This document shows positions 19,101 to 25,069 of a stretch of DNA of 50,734 bases, piece by piece. The first letter of the stretch is position 1; each line of letters begins with the position of its first letter. A program made the translations under genes and the position numbers. The stretch comes from a virus. The notes under the pieces are model-generated. The model was not told the DNA's origin, made no database searches, and saw nothing but the letters and a program-made list of their open reading frames with translations. Where the stretch lies: positions 1 to 50,734 of the IMG/VR virus record IMGVR_UViG_3300030060_004561. One strand, given 5' to 3'.

Positions 19101-20177
19101 TACGGCGATAACAAGAACGCACAAGGACTTGAGGTCATGCCCCCAGAGAGGGCAGCTCTTATTAGGGCGCAGGCAATATCATCAACCGCTATAGGGTTGG
19201 CAGTGTGGGCGTTCCTGTTACAGCAGGACGATGACGATGAGGTGCAAGAGGAAGAGAAGTGGGATGTCATTGGTTCTTTAAGAGGGCTGTCCTACCAGAG
19301 GAGACAGCAGCTGTACTCTCAAGGGGTTAAGCCTCTGTCTATTAAGATAGGCTCCCACTACGTCAGCTACAAGAACACCCCGATGGCTGCTTGGTTTGCT
19401 GGCATGGGTGCATTAAGAGACGGGCTCAAGTGGAGCGACAACAAGGATGAGTACACTGCCGAAGATAAATTCTTAGACCTGACTATGGGTGGGTGGGCGT
19501 ACACTATGGACTTAGGCCCGACATCTACCACGTTCAGTTTGCTTCGGGCGTTAGAGGGTCAGGACTCTGGGCAGGTAGCCAAGAAGGTGCTGTCTCACAT
19601 AACTCAATCGAGTGTTGGCACACTGATGCCAGTGACTGGGGCTAACCTAATCAAAGAGATAGACTCAATGGCTAACCCGACCTATTACAAACCGGGCAAG
19701 GATCAAGTTGCTTCTTGGTTCCTTAGCCAGCAGGCATTCTTTAGAGTAAGCGGCAGGCCATTGGTTAACGCACTAGGTGAAGAGGTTGAGATAGCTCGCA
19801 CGCCTTGGGACAGGTGGTACGGAGGCACGGCTAATCCTGACCAGTTACTGAAGGAGCACAACCACCCAGCAGGCAGGCGTGAGTGGGTTGCCATTGCTAA
19901 GTGGGCTAGGAACGGAGTGTTCCTGCCCGGACAGAGCCTCGGCGGTAGGGATATAGTGGGGAGTGACCTTAAGAAAAGACCGATGACTCAAGAGGAAATC
20001 TATGAGTACAACAAGCAGTCAGGTCAGAAGTTGAAGGAACTCTTAGTGATGAACTTGGATTGGTTAGAAAAAACCACCCCCGAAACTGCACAGAGGTGGC
20101 TTGATAAGACATCACGTAGAATCCGTGATGGTGTTGCTAAGAGGATTGCTTACGAGGCTCGTCAGGCCCAAAGATAG
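10182..20177 (+). CDS. Giant 3,331-aa internal virion / ejection polyprotein
   Basis: This gene takes up one fifth of the genome. Visible parts: a Glu/Lys-rich N-terminus (about 35-50); Gly-rich segments at about 140-165 and 415-430 (GGVGGVVGGVFGLVTVA) that could enter membranes; a tandem ETEVAPVA-type repeat at about 520-568; two related linkers ending in TPEQEA and SPEQEA; a zinc-protease motif HELNH at about 1529; a LysM-like module at about 1837-1893 (TFEGISKVTGNSVADLRANN); a hydrophobic region at about 2650-2671; and a hydrophobic strand at about 3000 followed by an acidic run. This fits the gp16-like ejection protein of large podoviruses, which opens cell wall and membrane. No lytic transglycosylase motif was found by eye. 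The start has no clear ribosome site. The 3' end overlaps the opposing gene at 20137 by 41 bp. Confidence 0.85.
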   Translation: MRKINPTSSADLGRQLPDSFSGKLSALAQMGIGVRRAPNWKEEEEEKKEEEEKLREASWWDYVEVPAKQLASGTAQIFTESTASAGTLTAWAKGQVGLSGDPEDNFLYRAGTKGTEMAEIDYLPNNFRGGGTGFFLSDAPKGVGSALGFVGSGGVYGAVGKGVGKVAAKQVAKNLSKPSNFRRAIKEQDEVLKGSKVKQPTGPSSMPKSWYKNEAKDIVGKRARKTRADAMERLPKLGQSTGQVAGVGTTGVAVSAMEGFRDAVSELRAEAIRQGKDPDSIDYGVAFDAYFAAAPAGLLELLGVELPLLRAMRGASTVEDIAKHGGDNLARKSLTTKIAIALHKNLDNVTKGRFSAGLAAFSKRANGSNWVNNSRLVLGNIAQEAGQEAAQGAWLNMVAANIAGYDKNRDLFDGLVHQGGVGGVVGGVFGLVTVAIRRRAANIDRLKNLEDRASQLRERGQEKLADDVQLEANKLRAQIIAENVSIAEVDNQIEANDTTPAEVGEVVFEDNMGLDTLATEATPAAETAATPAAETEVAPVAETEVAPAAETELAPVAETAATPAAEGEDNFISRVNKVLAARFDESLTPEQEANMRQAFRDGGDALATAEKQLKLEEEWNAVDSDKLKADNAVVTEAKEQGVPVSEVIPTKAGNLTTAKVKEATKRWNKKKAADQQFTEETTETQSDEDIVKAVESKGKRLKVVKRKGKPLDDPKTEKIYQVVALDKDGNEIAKLSPPMKKKAAAAFMFRQVQPRFPGLKASVAGDQARELGLEDSYAGVVQAEEVTDPEGIEALDQDFRDRFYEKGKAPETTARTSELQQEEAADRRNEEQLEDDLSAAAEAEAAAAEEEPAPAAPKRQPKPSVVEKAKATVAARKDEDDYIAQMNKELEEMGDQPMSPEQEAENRKEYREGLKEEAAEPAPEEAETTAETVEGAEPDYIISDDQMAKDIASLKRLGETMGAGPGQAGYELSVIGGRLALAYIERGAYTFKQFAKTMVDQFGDWIKPHLVGWFFNASRSPLMQDIPVEQLTEKEMNDELEEMELEDSKPAEPKPPSSASAKLAQEKRKKAAVAKITGKNVGVPKPSVPVEDGDVVIQPQGPWQNKGLAQAWANKAADKNPDHTFEVIQTGHKEYRVQSSPQVTDDQLEGEDNKEGPDIVRPLIDQPQPQLSGFSPQESKSERELLEEKAQSLGERIASISKELNTAKTSETKTVFLYNLNSLKKELEEVNRAIPDASTNRQVTWFPNPKGSDTIVRRAGGPVIREAEMLEIDTEAEAELKAEREKALGKLRTKRRELKKLQGLNEKQLRDPKVQAQIQGLLDVIANLEGDLRRANNALQGRPIAGQQVGDAEFETQRDDVEIFRTEQDLIAEPELEPEALAKKVNATVSRNSQVPAGVRENADNFFNDEAYVAGLLDKDGDVFVPPKEGERHPDAVAISSNGITQVIKDTLIELIQNTGPFRGMIVPNIRFDTSKEGKPMFTTPNDGDNSIKIDLRKLAEVLNAPTLVTVDGVETGGDPFTIRQMLSHELNHVLIWRAIRHAKITEGKDGNPLSHEGIAKRFRAINKLNLQILEAQMANRAARGLPPENEAFRLWKRHVANHFSPNEVSQLVWDGSVQQQVEVKDKNNVIVRDENGNPVMKDLPYKGAILNAGKISQYQAGVEWLVFLMDRAAEGDKNVLNQLDSIKDSTRTFLESISKLGKGDFVGGAVPYAVQAMINNATTITGGVNVFSQRINNLNRDDSRWVEENIVPLYEKIDFDHGRRKDYREMAASDEASGQADIITRLWDEMVTEAHAFKSIVESLKRDKQGDATIKVNGKGVKINWAVDWHQPKGAYVLKVSSERGKAWNKTFEGISKVTGNSVADLRANNPHLPKNERIREGSYVLLHSVDKGQKGWVFDTETREQKWYRNAVDYMKGRKGKGSSVSSRGRAQQKDASEASINLDLIMHLLSNEADYANIQTELDQSSSVSKVEPFNPVLPASNEVDVQQPRAGYDPTKTSESLDRAAEREMIVSFLTDNFAPIEALGLRIEPQDMAHGIVMMVHDAAAGGGDIQKAATQIKAFHNKALSDQQALDDEVAALELQKDNLLNNRPKGWTVSLPQVRDALKKARDKATRHKNKYFPSGKLSKIEQPISVEVFRGSILPAFRDAMLQSGMTFEQLSDRIEKEKQTIVEVDVEEGNVEFGFPVPPPDSDGSGPLLDYIKELGVPEAAATSKGKVPGGTKYKKVQVSDFNEIMQLVEDYILTGKTPVNEGGVATLDGVIERTKELLNNANDSGFAKIDEALNIPVYDAAVIKDAAMSAVKKSQGLLSAELSQNERLRLVAFDSWISQQSGQAASQSAQALRMRQELIKKAGHYMARQGYENALRDRHYRDFGATVTLDWVNLVKGLITEAGARASNKSIAEHTKKGGINPARQILEGGSFAFLGREGESTAEMLNQIEDWIQRANQKISASHTNGPVTAKDWKQAFLSHPPAGREADAFNRAQWDRIASVSLNIWRAQRLAEFSSLLKENAGSLTGGELTAKALVESAEKLLATADAGVFQEGNNGADTMINVGGKKVHLPVTAAWDAVAPAAYNSNNGFFGDEVSVKLMELEKEIEDKKLDGVRAAAKREEMVSLIMANTPINPAHLMRDVWFAHALSGLRTFVDIGTGGVIFGATSTLLLSAENALAGTGKSRGDSLNMITSFVKGLWEGMDGFAYIVKTGDTSLLPDANERLMDMLKTQEDFYGGLEVEKFAKSDKFGSSYANILKFVRRMVLGLDYIGATAGRKAMMVYGASQRLANAESLAELETNAAKKAELKQQVAKLKKAYAASQNLSNEADKKRALDKAVEEIYGKNLTEVAHNSHLNEPLVKARAREIMEYDISTHADNLTLDSGELGRVFALNADPIGLGGLMHRMMQGSKLLKYPLGLAFSRAAMNMVSNATNFTPIISLINYARTVPTERSALTRFIRRTPQFKDFDIAPSSKRYGDNKNAQGLEVMPPERAALIRAQAISSTAIGLAVWAFLLQQDDDDEVQEEEKWDVIGSLRGLSYQRRQQLYSQGVKPLSIKIGSHYVSYKNTPMAAWFAGMGALRDGLKWSDNKDEYTAEDKFLDLTMGGWAYTMDLGPTSTTFSLLRALEGQDSGQVAKKVLSHITQSSVGTLMPVTGANLIKEIDSMANPTYYKPGKDQVASWFLSQQAFFRVSGRPLVNALGEEVEIARTPWDRWYGGTANPDQLLKEHNHPAGRREWVAIAKWARNGVFLPGQSLGGRDIVGSDLKKRPMTQEEIYEYNKQSGQKLKELLVMNLDWLEKTTPETAQRWLDKTSRRIRDGVAKRIAYEARQAQR

Positions 20178-20445
20178 GAGCTAAGAATTTCTCTAGGTAA
20201 TTCTTTTTCCTATCGTGTAAGACCTGCGCCAGTTTAATAGCCTCCATGTGTGGGTAGTAAGCAAGCTCAAGGCCACTCGTAACTAGGGTTGGTGCTCCCT
20301 TCTTAGCGTAATAAGAATGGTAGAACTTAGCCCTATTAGGTGGCATCACTGACAGCCAGCCATTGTATTCTATAGCCTGTGGCCTTGGGCCATATGCCTC
20401 GAACAATTTTTGGCAGCTGTCAGTGAATGGGATTGTTATGATCAC
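20137..20445 (-). CDS. Hypothetical protein, 102 aa
   Basis: Last gene of the leftward operon. It opens with GTG 20445, which shares bases with the upstream stop (GTGA), so translation is likely coupled. Aromatic residues are frequent (YNGWLSVMPP, KFYHSYYAKK, LAYYPHMEA), with a basic C-terminal part (DRKKNYLEKF). I recognise no domain. Its end runs 41 bp into the 3' end of the giant virion gene on the other strand, which could let antisense transcription dampen both. Confidence 0.65.
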   Translation of the reverse strand: MIITIPFTDSCQKLFEAYGPRPQAIEYNGWLSVMPPNRAKFYHSYYAKKGAPTLVTSGLELAYYPHMEAIKLAQVLHDRKKNYLEKFLAPIFGPDEPRKQSS

Positions 20446-20681
20446 GTCTTGAGGTCGCTGGGAAACCCATGCTTTTTGTATATCTGATTATTGTACAGAC
20501 CCCAGACACTAACCACAACATCCATGTCGTCCCCTCGGTTACCCTTTAGGGACAGGGTAATGCAAGCACCTTGGTTAAGGTTACACTTATGCAGCTTAAC
20601 GACAATGTTCTTGTCCTTGCCCTTGTCTCTGAATGTTGCAGTCGTCTCACGTACTACGTCCTTATCTAGTTTAGTTGCCAT
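20442..20681 (-). CDS. Hypothetical protein, 79 aa
   Basis: A small beta-rich protein: alternating strands such as KNIVVKLHKCNLNQGACITL, then MDVVVSVWGLYNNQ. ATG 20681 lies inside the end of the upstream gene (overlap 11 bp) with an AAAGGA ribosome site. No family recognised. Its tight coupling to both neighbours supports expression. Confidence 0.7.
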   Translation of the reverse strand: MATKLDKDVVRETTATFRDKGKDKNIVVKLHKCNLNQGACITLSLKGNRGDDMDVVVSVWGLYNNQIYKKHGFPSDLKT

Positions 20682-21054
20682 TGGCTATCCTTTCTTCTTC
20701 AGTTATCTCCTCTATGTGACCTTGAATTGTGGCCACGGTTTCATGGTCATCGACTAGCCGCTTGACTAAGTCGAGTGATCTTTGGTTGTACCCACCCACA
20801 GACCAGCGTGTGATCTGTGTGGTTGGAGTACCTTGCACGCCGCAGTAAGCGTAGCCATTCTTCCAGTTATGGATGGTGGCTTTCGTGCCATCCTCGAACT
20901 CTATCCTCCACTCTGCATCTACCTTCTGTCCGTCTCCCATTGTTGGATGTCCGAACAGCTTGCATAGCAAGTCGTAGCCTGCATCAAGGTTCCCTTGCTT
21001 GTGGCTAAGTGATACGTCGATGTGAACTCTGTCATTGTGTGTTACGTATTGCAT
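20671..21054 (-). CDS. Hypothetical protein, 127 aa
   Basis: I choose ATG 21054, not the longer frame up to 21144, because AAAGGA lies 7-8 nt upstream. The protein has a beta-rich centre: WRIEFEDGTKATIHNWKNGY, then AYCGVQGTPTTQITRWSVGG, followed by a helix (LDLVKRLVDDHETVA) and an acidic tail (EEITEEERI). The pattern EFEDG...ATIHNWKNG recalls small phage proteins that read out a substrate-binding strand pair, but I cannot name a family. It overlaps the upstream gene by 13 bp. Confidence 0.7.
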   Translation of the reverse strand: MQYVTHNDRVHIDVSLSHKQGNLDAGYDLLCKLFGHPTMGDGQKVDAEWRIEFEDGTKATIHNWKNGYAYCGVQGTPTTQITRWSVGGYNQRSLDLVKRLVDDHETVATIQGHIEEITEEERIANGN

Positions 21055-21719
21055 TGTATTTCCTTTGCTTTGTTTTTGCGGGCACCATGTGCTGGTGCGT
21101 ATATGTTCTTTGCTTTTATTGCCGATCCCATGCACAGCTTGCACTGGTCACACGTTACGTTGTGTGTGTAGTGCGGGCACATGATCTCGTCTTTGGTTAT
21201 GGGTTCCGGGCCTACCCTGTATGTGCGGTAGCCCATTGCGTTAGCCTTCTTCATCTCATGCACTGAGTGCACACTCGCCATGCAGAATGTCCTGTATGGC
21301 AGGTTGGCTGGGACTTTCCACTTGTGTGTGTAGCCAGTCCACTTGCCTGCGATTTGAAGGAGTGGTTGCCAGTGGTGCGCTGGCATTTCGGTTGGCTCCC
21401 CAGCAGCACCAACACGCAGTGGCGTGTTGCTGAGTAGCGTGACATCGCTCGACTCTGCGTCGAACGCCTTGTACTTACCCGCCTTGTACGATTTGTACAC
21501 TTGAAGCGGGGCTTGCTCCCACCTGACGTAGCAGAAGGGGTCGGCTGGGCATCCGCTGCAGCCTGCTCCCTTGGTTGTGTTGTTAGGTGGCTTGGATTTC
21601 CTGAGTATCCAAGTCTGTGCCATGCGACCAGTCTTCGTGTTAGAAGATGGCCTCCATAGTCCAGTCATTAAGACGACTGTCTTAGTGTTAGACCAAAGGA
21701 TGAAGCTCCCTTTGACCAT
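21042..21719 (-). CDS. Cys-rich phage protein (DUF7227-like)
   Basis: 225 residues. The opening (VVLMTGLWRPSSNTKTGRMA, then QTWIL) followed by CSGCPADPFCYV (C54, C57, C63) and QAPLQVYKSYKAGKY matches a phage family I know as DUF7227. Near the C-terminus is a second cluster, MCPHYTHNVTCDQCKLCMG, that looks like a zinc knuckle. Two Cys clusters suggest metal binding; radical-SAM or ferredoxin-like use has been guessed for relatives but is not shown here. The leader contains palindrome 21744-21767 and a GAAAGGAA ribosome site. Confidence 0.75.
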   Translation of the reverse strand: MVKGSFILWSNTKTVVLMTGLWRPSSNTKTGRMAQTWILRKSKPPNNTTKGAGCSGCPADPFCYVRWEQAPLQVYKSYKAGKYKAFDAESSDVTLLSNTPLRVGAAGEPTEMPAHHWQPLLQIAGKWTGYTHKWKVPANLPYRTFCMASVHSVHEMKKANAMGYRTYRVGPEPITKDEIMCPHYTHNVTCDQCKLCMGSAIKAKNIYAPAHGARKNKAKEIQCNT

Positions 21720-21743
21720 GATGTTCCTTTCTGTTGTGTTGAT

Positions 21744-21767
21744 TTCTTAAGTCGAGTGACTTAAGAA
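21744..21767. repeat. Palindromic element 1 (loop GAGT)
   Basis: Two 10-bp arms, TTCTTAAGTC and GACTTAAGAA, around GAGT. This is the longest perfect copy. It lies 25 nt upstream of the start at 21719 and 47 nt past the stop of the gene at 21814. Confidence 0.9.
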
Positions 21768-21813
21768 TTGTGGTGCCTGCCTTGAGCTGTGTGTGGCTGA
21801 CAGGTGATGGGTC

Positions 21814-22065
21814 TTATCCTTTCGTCCCGTCACCGTGGCAGGCATACCTTTCATCTAGTATCTCATTGGCTACCTTCACCACTGAATCGTCAGAGTACAC
21901 AGACCTAAGCCTAGACTTACCCTCACGTGTGGTGATCTCGGTTACTAGGATGGGGTTCATCTCAGGTGTATCCATCTGAGCTTCTATCAGTGCACGCAGT
22001 GGTGACTCGTCTGAGTTAGCAGGGAAAAACTTAGCATCTTCCCCGTTCAGCATTAGTATTTGCAT
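21814..22065 (-). CDS. Hypothetical protein, 83 aa
   Basis: Contains ESPLRALIEAQMDTPEMNPI (residues 20-39), probably helical, and a second helix, SVVKVANEILDERYA. The end is polar (CHGDGTKG). No recognised domain. It starts 2 nt after the upstream stop (22067), so translation is probably coupled. The 70-nt gap beyond its stop holds palindrome 1. Confidence 0.65.
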   Translation of the reverse strand: MQILMLNGEDAKFFPANSDESPLRALIEAQMDTPEMNPILVTEITTREGKSRLRSVYSDDSVVKVANEILDERYACHGDGTKG

Positions 22066-22066
22066 A

Positions 22067-22336
22067 TCAGTTTACCTTGTCTATGTATGCTGTTGTGTAC
22101 ATGGAGCTTCTGTCAGGCAGCGGCCCCTTTAGATCGACGAGGTTAGCCATGCCTCTGACTATTGCATGAGGCTGGCTGTTCCTCTCGTGTGTTTCAGTAG
22201 GTATGGTGCACTTGATGTTGAGCACTTGGTAACACTTCTGCTTCCAGTGAACAGTCCATACAGCCATGCCCATCTTGTTAGAGTAGGGCTTGTTGTAATG
22301 GAACCACACCCTACGTGGCTTGTTTGTTTTGCTCAT
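22067..22336 (-). CDS. Hypothetical protein, 89 aa
   Basis: A small mixed protein with aromatic strands (RRVWFHYNKPYSNKMGMAVW, KCYQVLNIKC). It overlaps the upstream gene by 26 bp and leads directly into the next. No family recognised. Two short Cys-containing strands are the only feature. Confidence 0.65.
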   Translation of the reverse strand: MSKTNKPRRVWFHYNKPYSNKMGMAVWTVHWKQKCYQVLNIKCTIPTETHERNSQPHAIVRGMANLVDLKGPLPDRSSMYTTAYIDKVN

Positions 22337-22514
22337 CTCTTTCTATCCTTTCTTCCTCTAGTTGTGGGTACATATTTTCTACCCAGTTAATCATCTCGTC
22401 TAACGTGTCGAAGATGTACTCGTCTCTCCCGATGTCTAAATCGTTCACCTTGTAGTACACCCACCACTGATCGAGGTGATGGAAGATCGTTAGTCTTGGT
22501 TCATCTCCCCACAT
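22311..22514 (-). CDS. Hypothetical protein, 67 aa
   Basis: An acidic protein with a likely beta hairpin (LTIFHHLDQWWVYYKVND) followed by a helix (FDTLDEMINWVENMYP) and a charged C-terminus (EEERIERDEQ). Starts 2 nt after the stop of the gene at 22517. No family recognised. Confidence 0.65.
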   Translation of the reverse strand: MWGDEPRLTIFHHLDQWWVYYKVNDLDIGRDEYIFDTLDEMINWVENMYPQLEEERIERDEQNKQAT

Positions 22515-22516
22515 GG

Positions 22517-22969
22517 TTACAGGTTCCTTTCTACTAGGTCAGCGATGTCATCGAAGCTACCATGACTGACACCCGGATTCCTCATGTAGGTATCGTTGAT
22601 GTTGGCTGCGTTACAAGAGTTGTATTTATAGGTACGATCTTCTTCCTCTAGTTTCAGCACGTAGACATCAAGCCCATCATCACCTTGATCTGACAGCTCT
22701 GTCTCAAGGAATCCAGCCCAGCTTGCTACGCATTCGGGCATATAAGATATAGCTTGAGTCTTGTTCCATTCGTCTGGGTTTCTTGCCAGCTCGGTAGCTT
22801 CCTCCCAGCTAACACCCTTGTCTTTGCAGTACAAGTCAGTCAGCACACCGAGGCAACAGAACTTGTCCTTGTGACCCTTAGCTGCATCAGTCTTGAGTTG
22901 TTCTTGTCCCTGCTTGTATTCACCGGAGCGCAATGCCTCCGTCCATAATGTTTTGATCTTTTCTTTCAT
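22517..22969 (-). CDS. Conserved phage protein of the CCLGVL family, 150 aa
   Basis: I choose ATG 22969, with AAAGGAA upstream; the longer frame to 23080 only adds codons from the pentamer tract and palindrome 2. The sequence shows the pattern of a widespread small phage family: WTEALRSGEYKQGQEQLKT at residues 9-27 and KFCCLGVLTDLYCKD at about residue 37, followed by an acidic C-terminal half (ENL tail, GSFDDIADLVERNL). The family is common in phages and environmental genomes and has no known function. Confidence 0.78.
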   Translation of the reverse strand: MKEKIKTLWTEALRSGEYKQGQEQLKTDAAKGHKDKFCCLGVLTDLYCKDKGVSWEEATELARNPDEWNKTQAISYMPECVASWAGFLETELSDQGDDGLDVYVLKLEEEDRTYKYNSCNAANINDTYMRNPGVSHGSFDDIADLVERNL

Positions 22970-22996
22970 CTTATTCCTTTCTTGTTGTGTTGTTGA

Positions 22997-23018
22997 TCTT
23001 AAGTCGTGTGACTTAAGA
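22997..23018. repeat. Palindromic element 2 (loop GTGT)
   Basis: Arms TCTTAAGTC and GACTTAAGA (9 bp) around GTGT. It lies 28 nt upstream of the start at 22969 and directly borders the pentamer tract. Confidence 0.9.
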
Positions 23019-23021
23019 GTT

Positions 23022-23697
23022 GCCGTGACTGCCACGACATGACCCACCGGGCCTTGTCTCTCCAAACCTTGCCTTGCCATGACTGCCTTGCCTCGTCTCG
23101 ACTGGTCTCACCCTGCGATGCCATGACTGCCTCGCCTTGTCCAGCCTGTCCTAACCTAGACGTACCAGACCTTGCCCCGACTGCCTTGTCACGACTTGCC
23201 TGACCACGCCTTGTCTTGCCGTGTCTCGTCCCGACTGGACTGCCCTGCCGTGTCTCTCCATTCCTCACCATGCCCTGCCCCGCCATGACTGGCTTGCCAT
23301 GTCTGGCCATGTCCTGACTTACCCTGCCCCGTCCCGACTGCCATGCCACGTCTGGCCTTGCCATGATCTGCCCCGTCTCGCCAAGACTTACCGGGCCTTG
23401 ACTGCCACGCCCGACCCTGCCTTGTCCCGCCTTGCCTTGCCGTGCCAAGACTGCCTCACCTAGTCGCGCCTCGCCTTGTCCCGCACCGACTTGCCGTACC
23501 AAGACTGCCCTGACTGGACGTGTCAGGCCACGTCTAGCCGTGCCTTGCCTAGCCTTGACTGCCATGCCCTGTCGCGTCTCGCCTTGCCACTACCTGCCTA
23601 GCCAAGCCTTGCCCAGCCTTGACTGCCTCGCCTCGTCGCTCCTCGCCTTGCCAGACCTTGCCTTGCCCTGACTGCCCAGCCACGCGAAGCCGAGTTA
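23022..23697. repeat. Hierarchical pentamer tract (GNCNN units with GACT punctuation)
   Basis: About 676 bp made almost wholly of 5-mers of form GNCNN on the + strand (GCCTT, GCCTC, GTCTC, GCCAT, GCCGT). The register slips by one base at each GACTGCC. These marks are at 23027, 23081, 23125, 23179, 23238, 23287 (GACTGGC), 23336, 23400, 23449, 23503, 23557, 23621 and 23670. The 12 intervals are 54, 44, 54, 59, 49, 49, 64, 49, 54, 54, 64 and 49, all 5n-1. Because 5-mers are read over three frames, several frames are open by accident and give Ala-Arg-Gln-Gly-rich peptides. I call no gene inside. It separates the stop at 23708 from palindrome 2. Confidence 0.92.
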
Positions 23698-23707
23698 GGA
23701 ATGGGGT

Positions 23708-24247
23708 CTAGTCTTCAACCTCGACACCGAGGTCTAGCTTGACCCTGTCAATGGCAGCGAATACCGCTGCGAATTCGGTGTAGTTATCGTACTTCCTTCG
23801 GAACGTGTCCATCTCGAACAGGATACGCTCAAGCACGAGAGCACGAGTGTCTTCGTCTTTCATCGCACGTTCAGTAGGTACATACACGTTGCGTTCCACT
23901 TCCTCACCCTCATCGTTGATGACTTCTTGTCGGATGCTGATGAACGCACGGACGTTACCGTTCTCATCTGCTCCCTCTTCAACGACAGGTCTGATCTCGA
24001 TAGACTGAATGAGGTTGCGAGCCTGCTTCAATCTGTGCTGTTGTGCAGCAGCCTCATCATCCCACTCGAAGTGGTGATGCAATGGATTGTCAGGGTCTTC
24101 AGCCCTAGCCAATACATCTTCGGGTAACACGTACCCGTCATTGGTGTTGACGATGTCAGTCAACTCATTGTGTGCTGCGATTGCATCTGCATCATCACTT
24201 AGCTTGTGTGATCCAGCCTTCTTAACTACTTCATACTTAATGCTCAT
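23708..24247 (-). CDS. Conserved phage/plasmid hypothetical protein, 179 aa
   Basis: Acidic protein with a conserved-looking core: NPLHHHFEWDDEAAAQQHRL (residues 53-72), then KQARNLIQSIEI and a beta segment VRAFISIRQEV. This is a known-looking family that accompanies replication-region genes in phages and plasmids: a variable N-terminus, EWDD-containing helix, then strands. It ends with helices (RRKYDNYTEFAAVFAAIDRV). No catalytic motif. ATG 24247 follows GAAAGGAAAA. Confidence 0.72.
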   Translation of the reverse strand: MSIKYEVVKKAGSHKLSDDADAIAAHNELTDIVNTNDGYVLPEDVLARAEDPDNPLHHHFEWDDEAAAQQHRLKQARNLIQSIEIRPVVEEGADENGNVRAFISIRQEVINDEGEEVERNVYVPTERAMKDEDTRALVLERILFEMDTFRRKYDNYTEFAAVFAAIDRVKLDLGVEVED

Positions 24248-24270
24248 TTGTTTTCCTTTCGTTTGTTTGT

Positions 24271-24292
24271 TCTTAAGTCACTCGACTTTAGA
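24271..24292. repeat. Palindromic element 3 (loop ACTC), containing a stop codon
   Basis: Arms TCTTAAGTC and GACTTTAGA around ACTC, with one T-T mismatch. On the - strand the mismatch makes TAA, which is the stop codon of the gene at 24288-25031. Confidence 0.85.
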
Positions 24293-25031
24293 TTTCTACT
24301 TTGAATGTACCCCAGCTGTTACCCTGTCTTTGCGGTCGGTTCTCACCGATGCCAACTGTCCTACCTGCATCGTTAACAGCATTGACTATCTCCTCTGCTG
24401 TCACTTGGTTGGTGTTGTACTCAACAGTAAAGGGTATCTTCCATGTGTTGAACCCAGCGCGGTACCGAATGTCTGCAGTACCCATGCCCACACGGACATC
24501 ATCTTCCCGCAGACAGGCACCGTACTTGTGCGCCTCTTCCAGTTGCTCAAGCATCTCTTCCTCATCCCAGCCCATCTCTTGAGCCAAGAGTTTCTCTGTA
24601 TAGTTTAGCCCATTAACTGGAGGCGCAATGATAGGCACGAGATCGTACTTACCTTCCCGATCTTCATGCCCGTAGATGTGCATGAATCCTTTGGCATCCT
24701 GCATAGTCTTGCCATCAAAGAACTTGAACGCACGCTGCGTTGCTTGCTTGATAGCGACAGCAGGGAATCCATAAGGAGTGCCATCCACTGTGTCCTCGAA
24801 CCTGTACAGTGTGTCGTACATCAGCTCCACTGGTTGCTTCTCTTCCGGTTTGCGCTTGGCTTTGCCGAGCTGCTTGTCCCGCATTTGCTTGCGGCTTTTC
24901 TCTGAGAACTTGTGAACGACCAGACGATTGAGACCAACGATAGTTATATCAACCTCTTTGTATGTCTGAATCTTTAGGTTCACACGTTCGGGTACTTGTT
25001 TCTTGTCTGCTTTCTTAGTTGTAGTAGGCAT
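24288..25031 (-). CDS. Phage protein with possible RAMP-like features, 247 aa
   Basis: N-terminus ITIVGLNRLVVHKFSEKSRK, basic stretch KAKRKPEEKQ, FPAVAIKQATQRAFK, then DVRVGMGTADIRYRAGFNTW and IPFTVEYNTNQVTAEEIVNA. It ends with VGIGENRPQRQ then GTFKVE. The order strand, helix, basic loop, Gly-rich return with GIGxxRPxxxGxxGTF resembles RAMP/Cas7-like folds. I have seen similar phage proteins, but I cannot show the fold from sequence. Its stop codon lies inside palindrome 3. The leader holds a ribosome site GAAAAGGAA at 25031. Confidence 0.65.
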   Translation of the reverse strand: MPTTTKKADKKQVPERVNLKIQTYKEVDITIVGLNRLVVHKFSEKSRKQMRDKQLGKAKRKPEEKQPVELMYDTLYRFEDTVDGTPYGFPAVAIKQATQRAFKFFDGKTMQDAKGFMHIYGHEDREGKYDLVPIIAPPVNGLNYTEKLLAQEMGWDEEEMLEQLEEAHKYGACLREDDVRVGMGTADIRYRAGFNTWKIPFTVEYNTNQVTAEEIVNAVNDAGRTVGIGENRPQRQGNSWGTFKVEI

Positions 25032-25069
25032 TGTTATTCCTTTTCTTTATTGGTTTGTGTGTTGAAAGA

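Noticed and set aside
22970-23080. Extended N-terminus of the gene at 22517
   Set aside because: The added codons come from palindrome 2 and the pentamer tract; ATG 22969 has a clear ribosome site.
22999-23565. Long leftward open frame of Ala-Arg-Gln-Gly repeats
   Set aside because: It is a by-product of the pentamer tract, which contains few stop codons in any frame; similar frames are open on the + strand at 23221-23463 and 23432-23671. No ribosome site.
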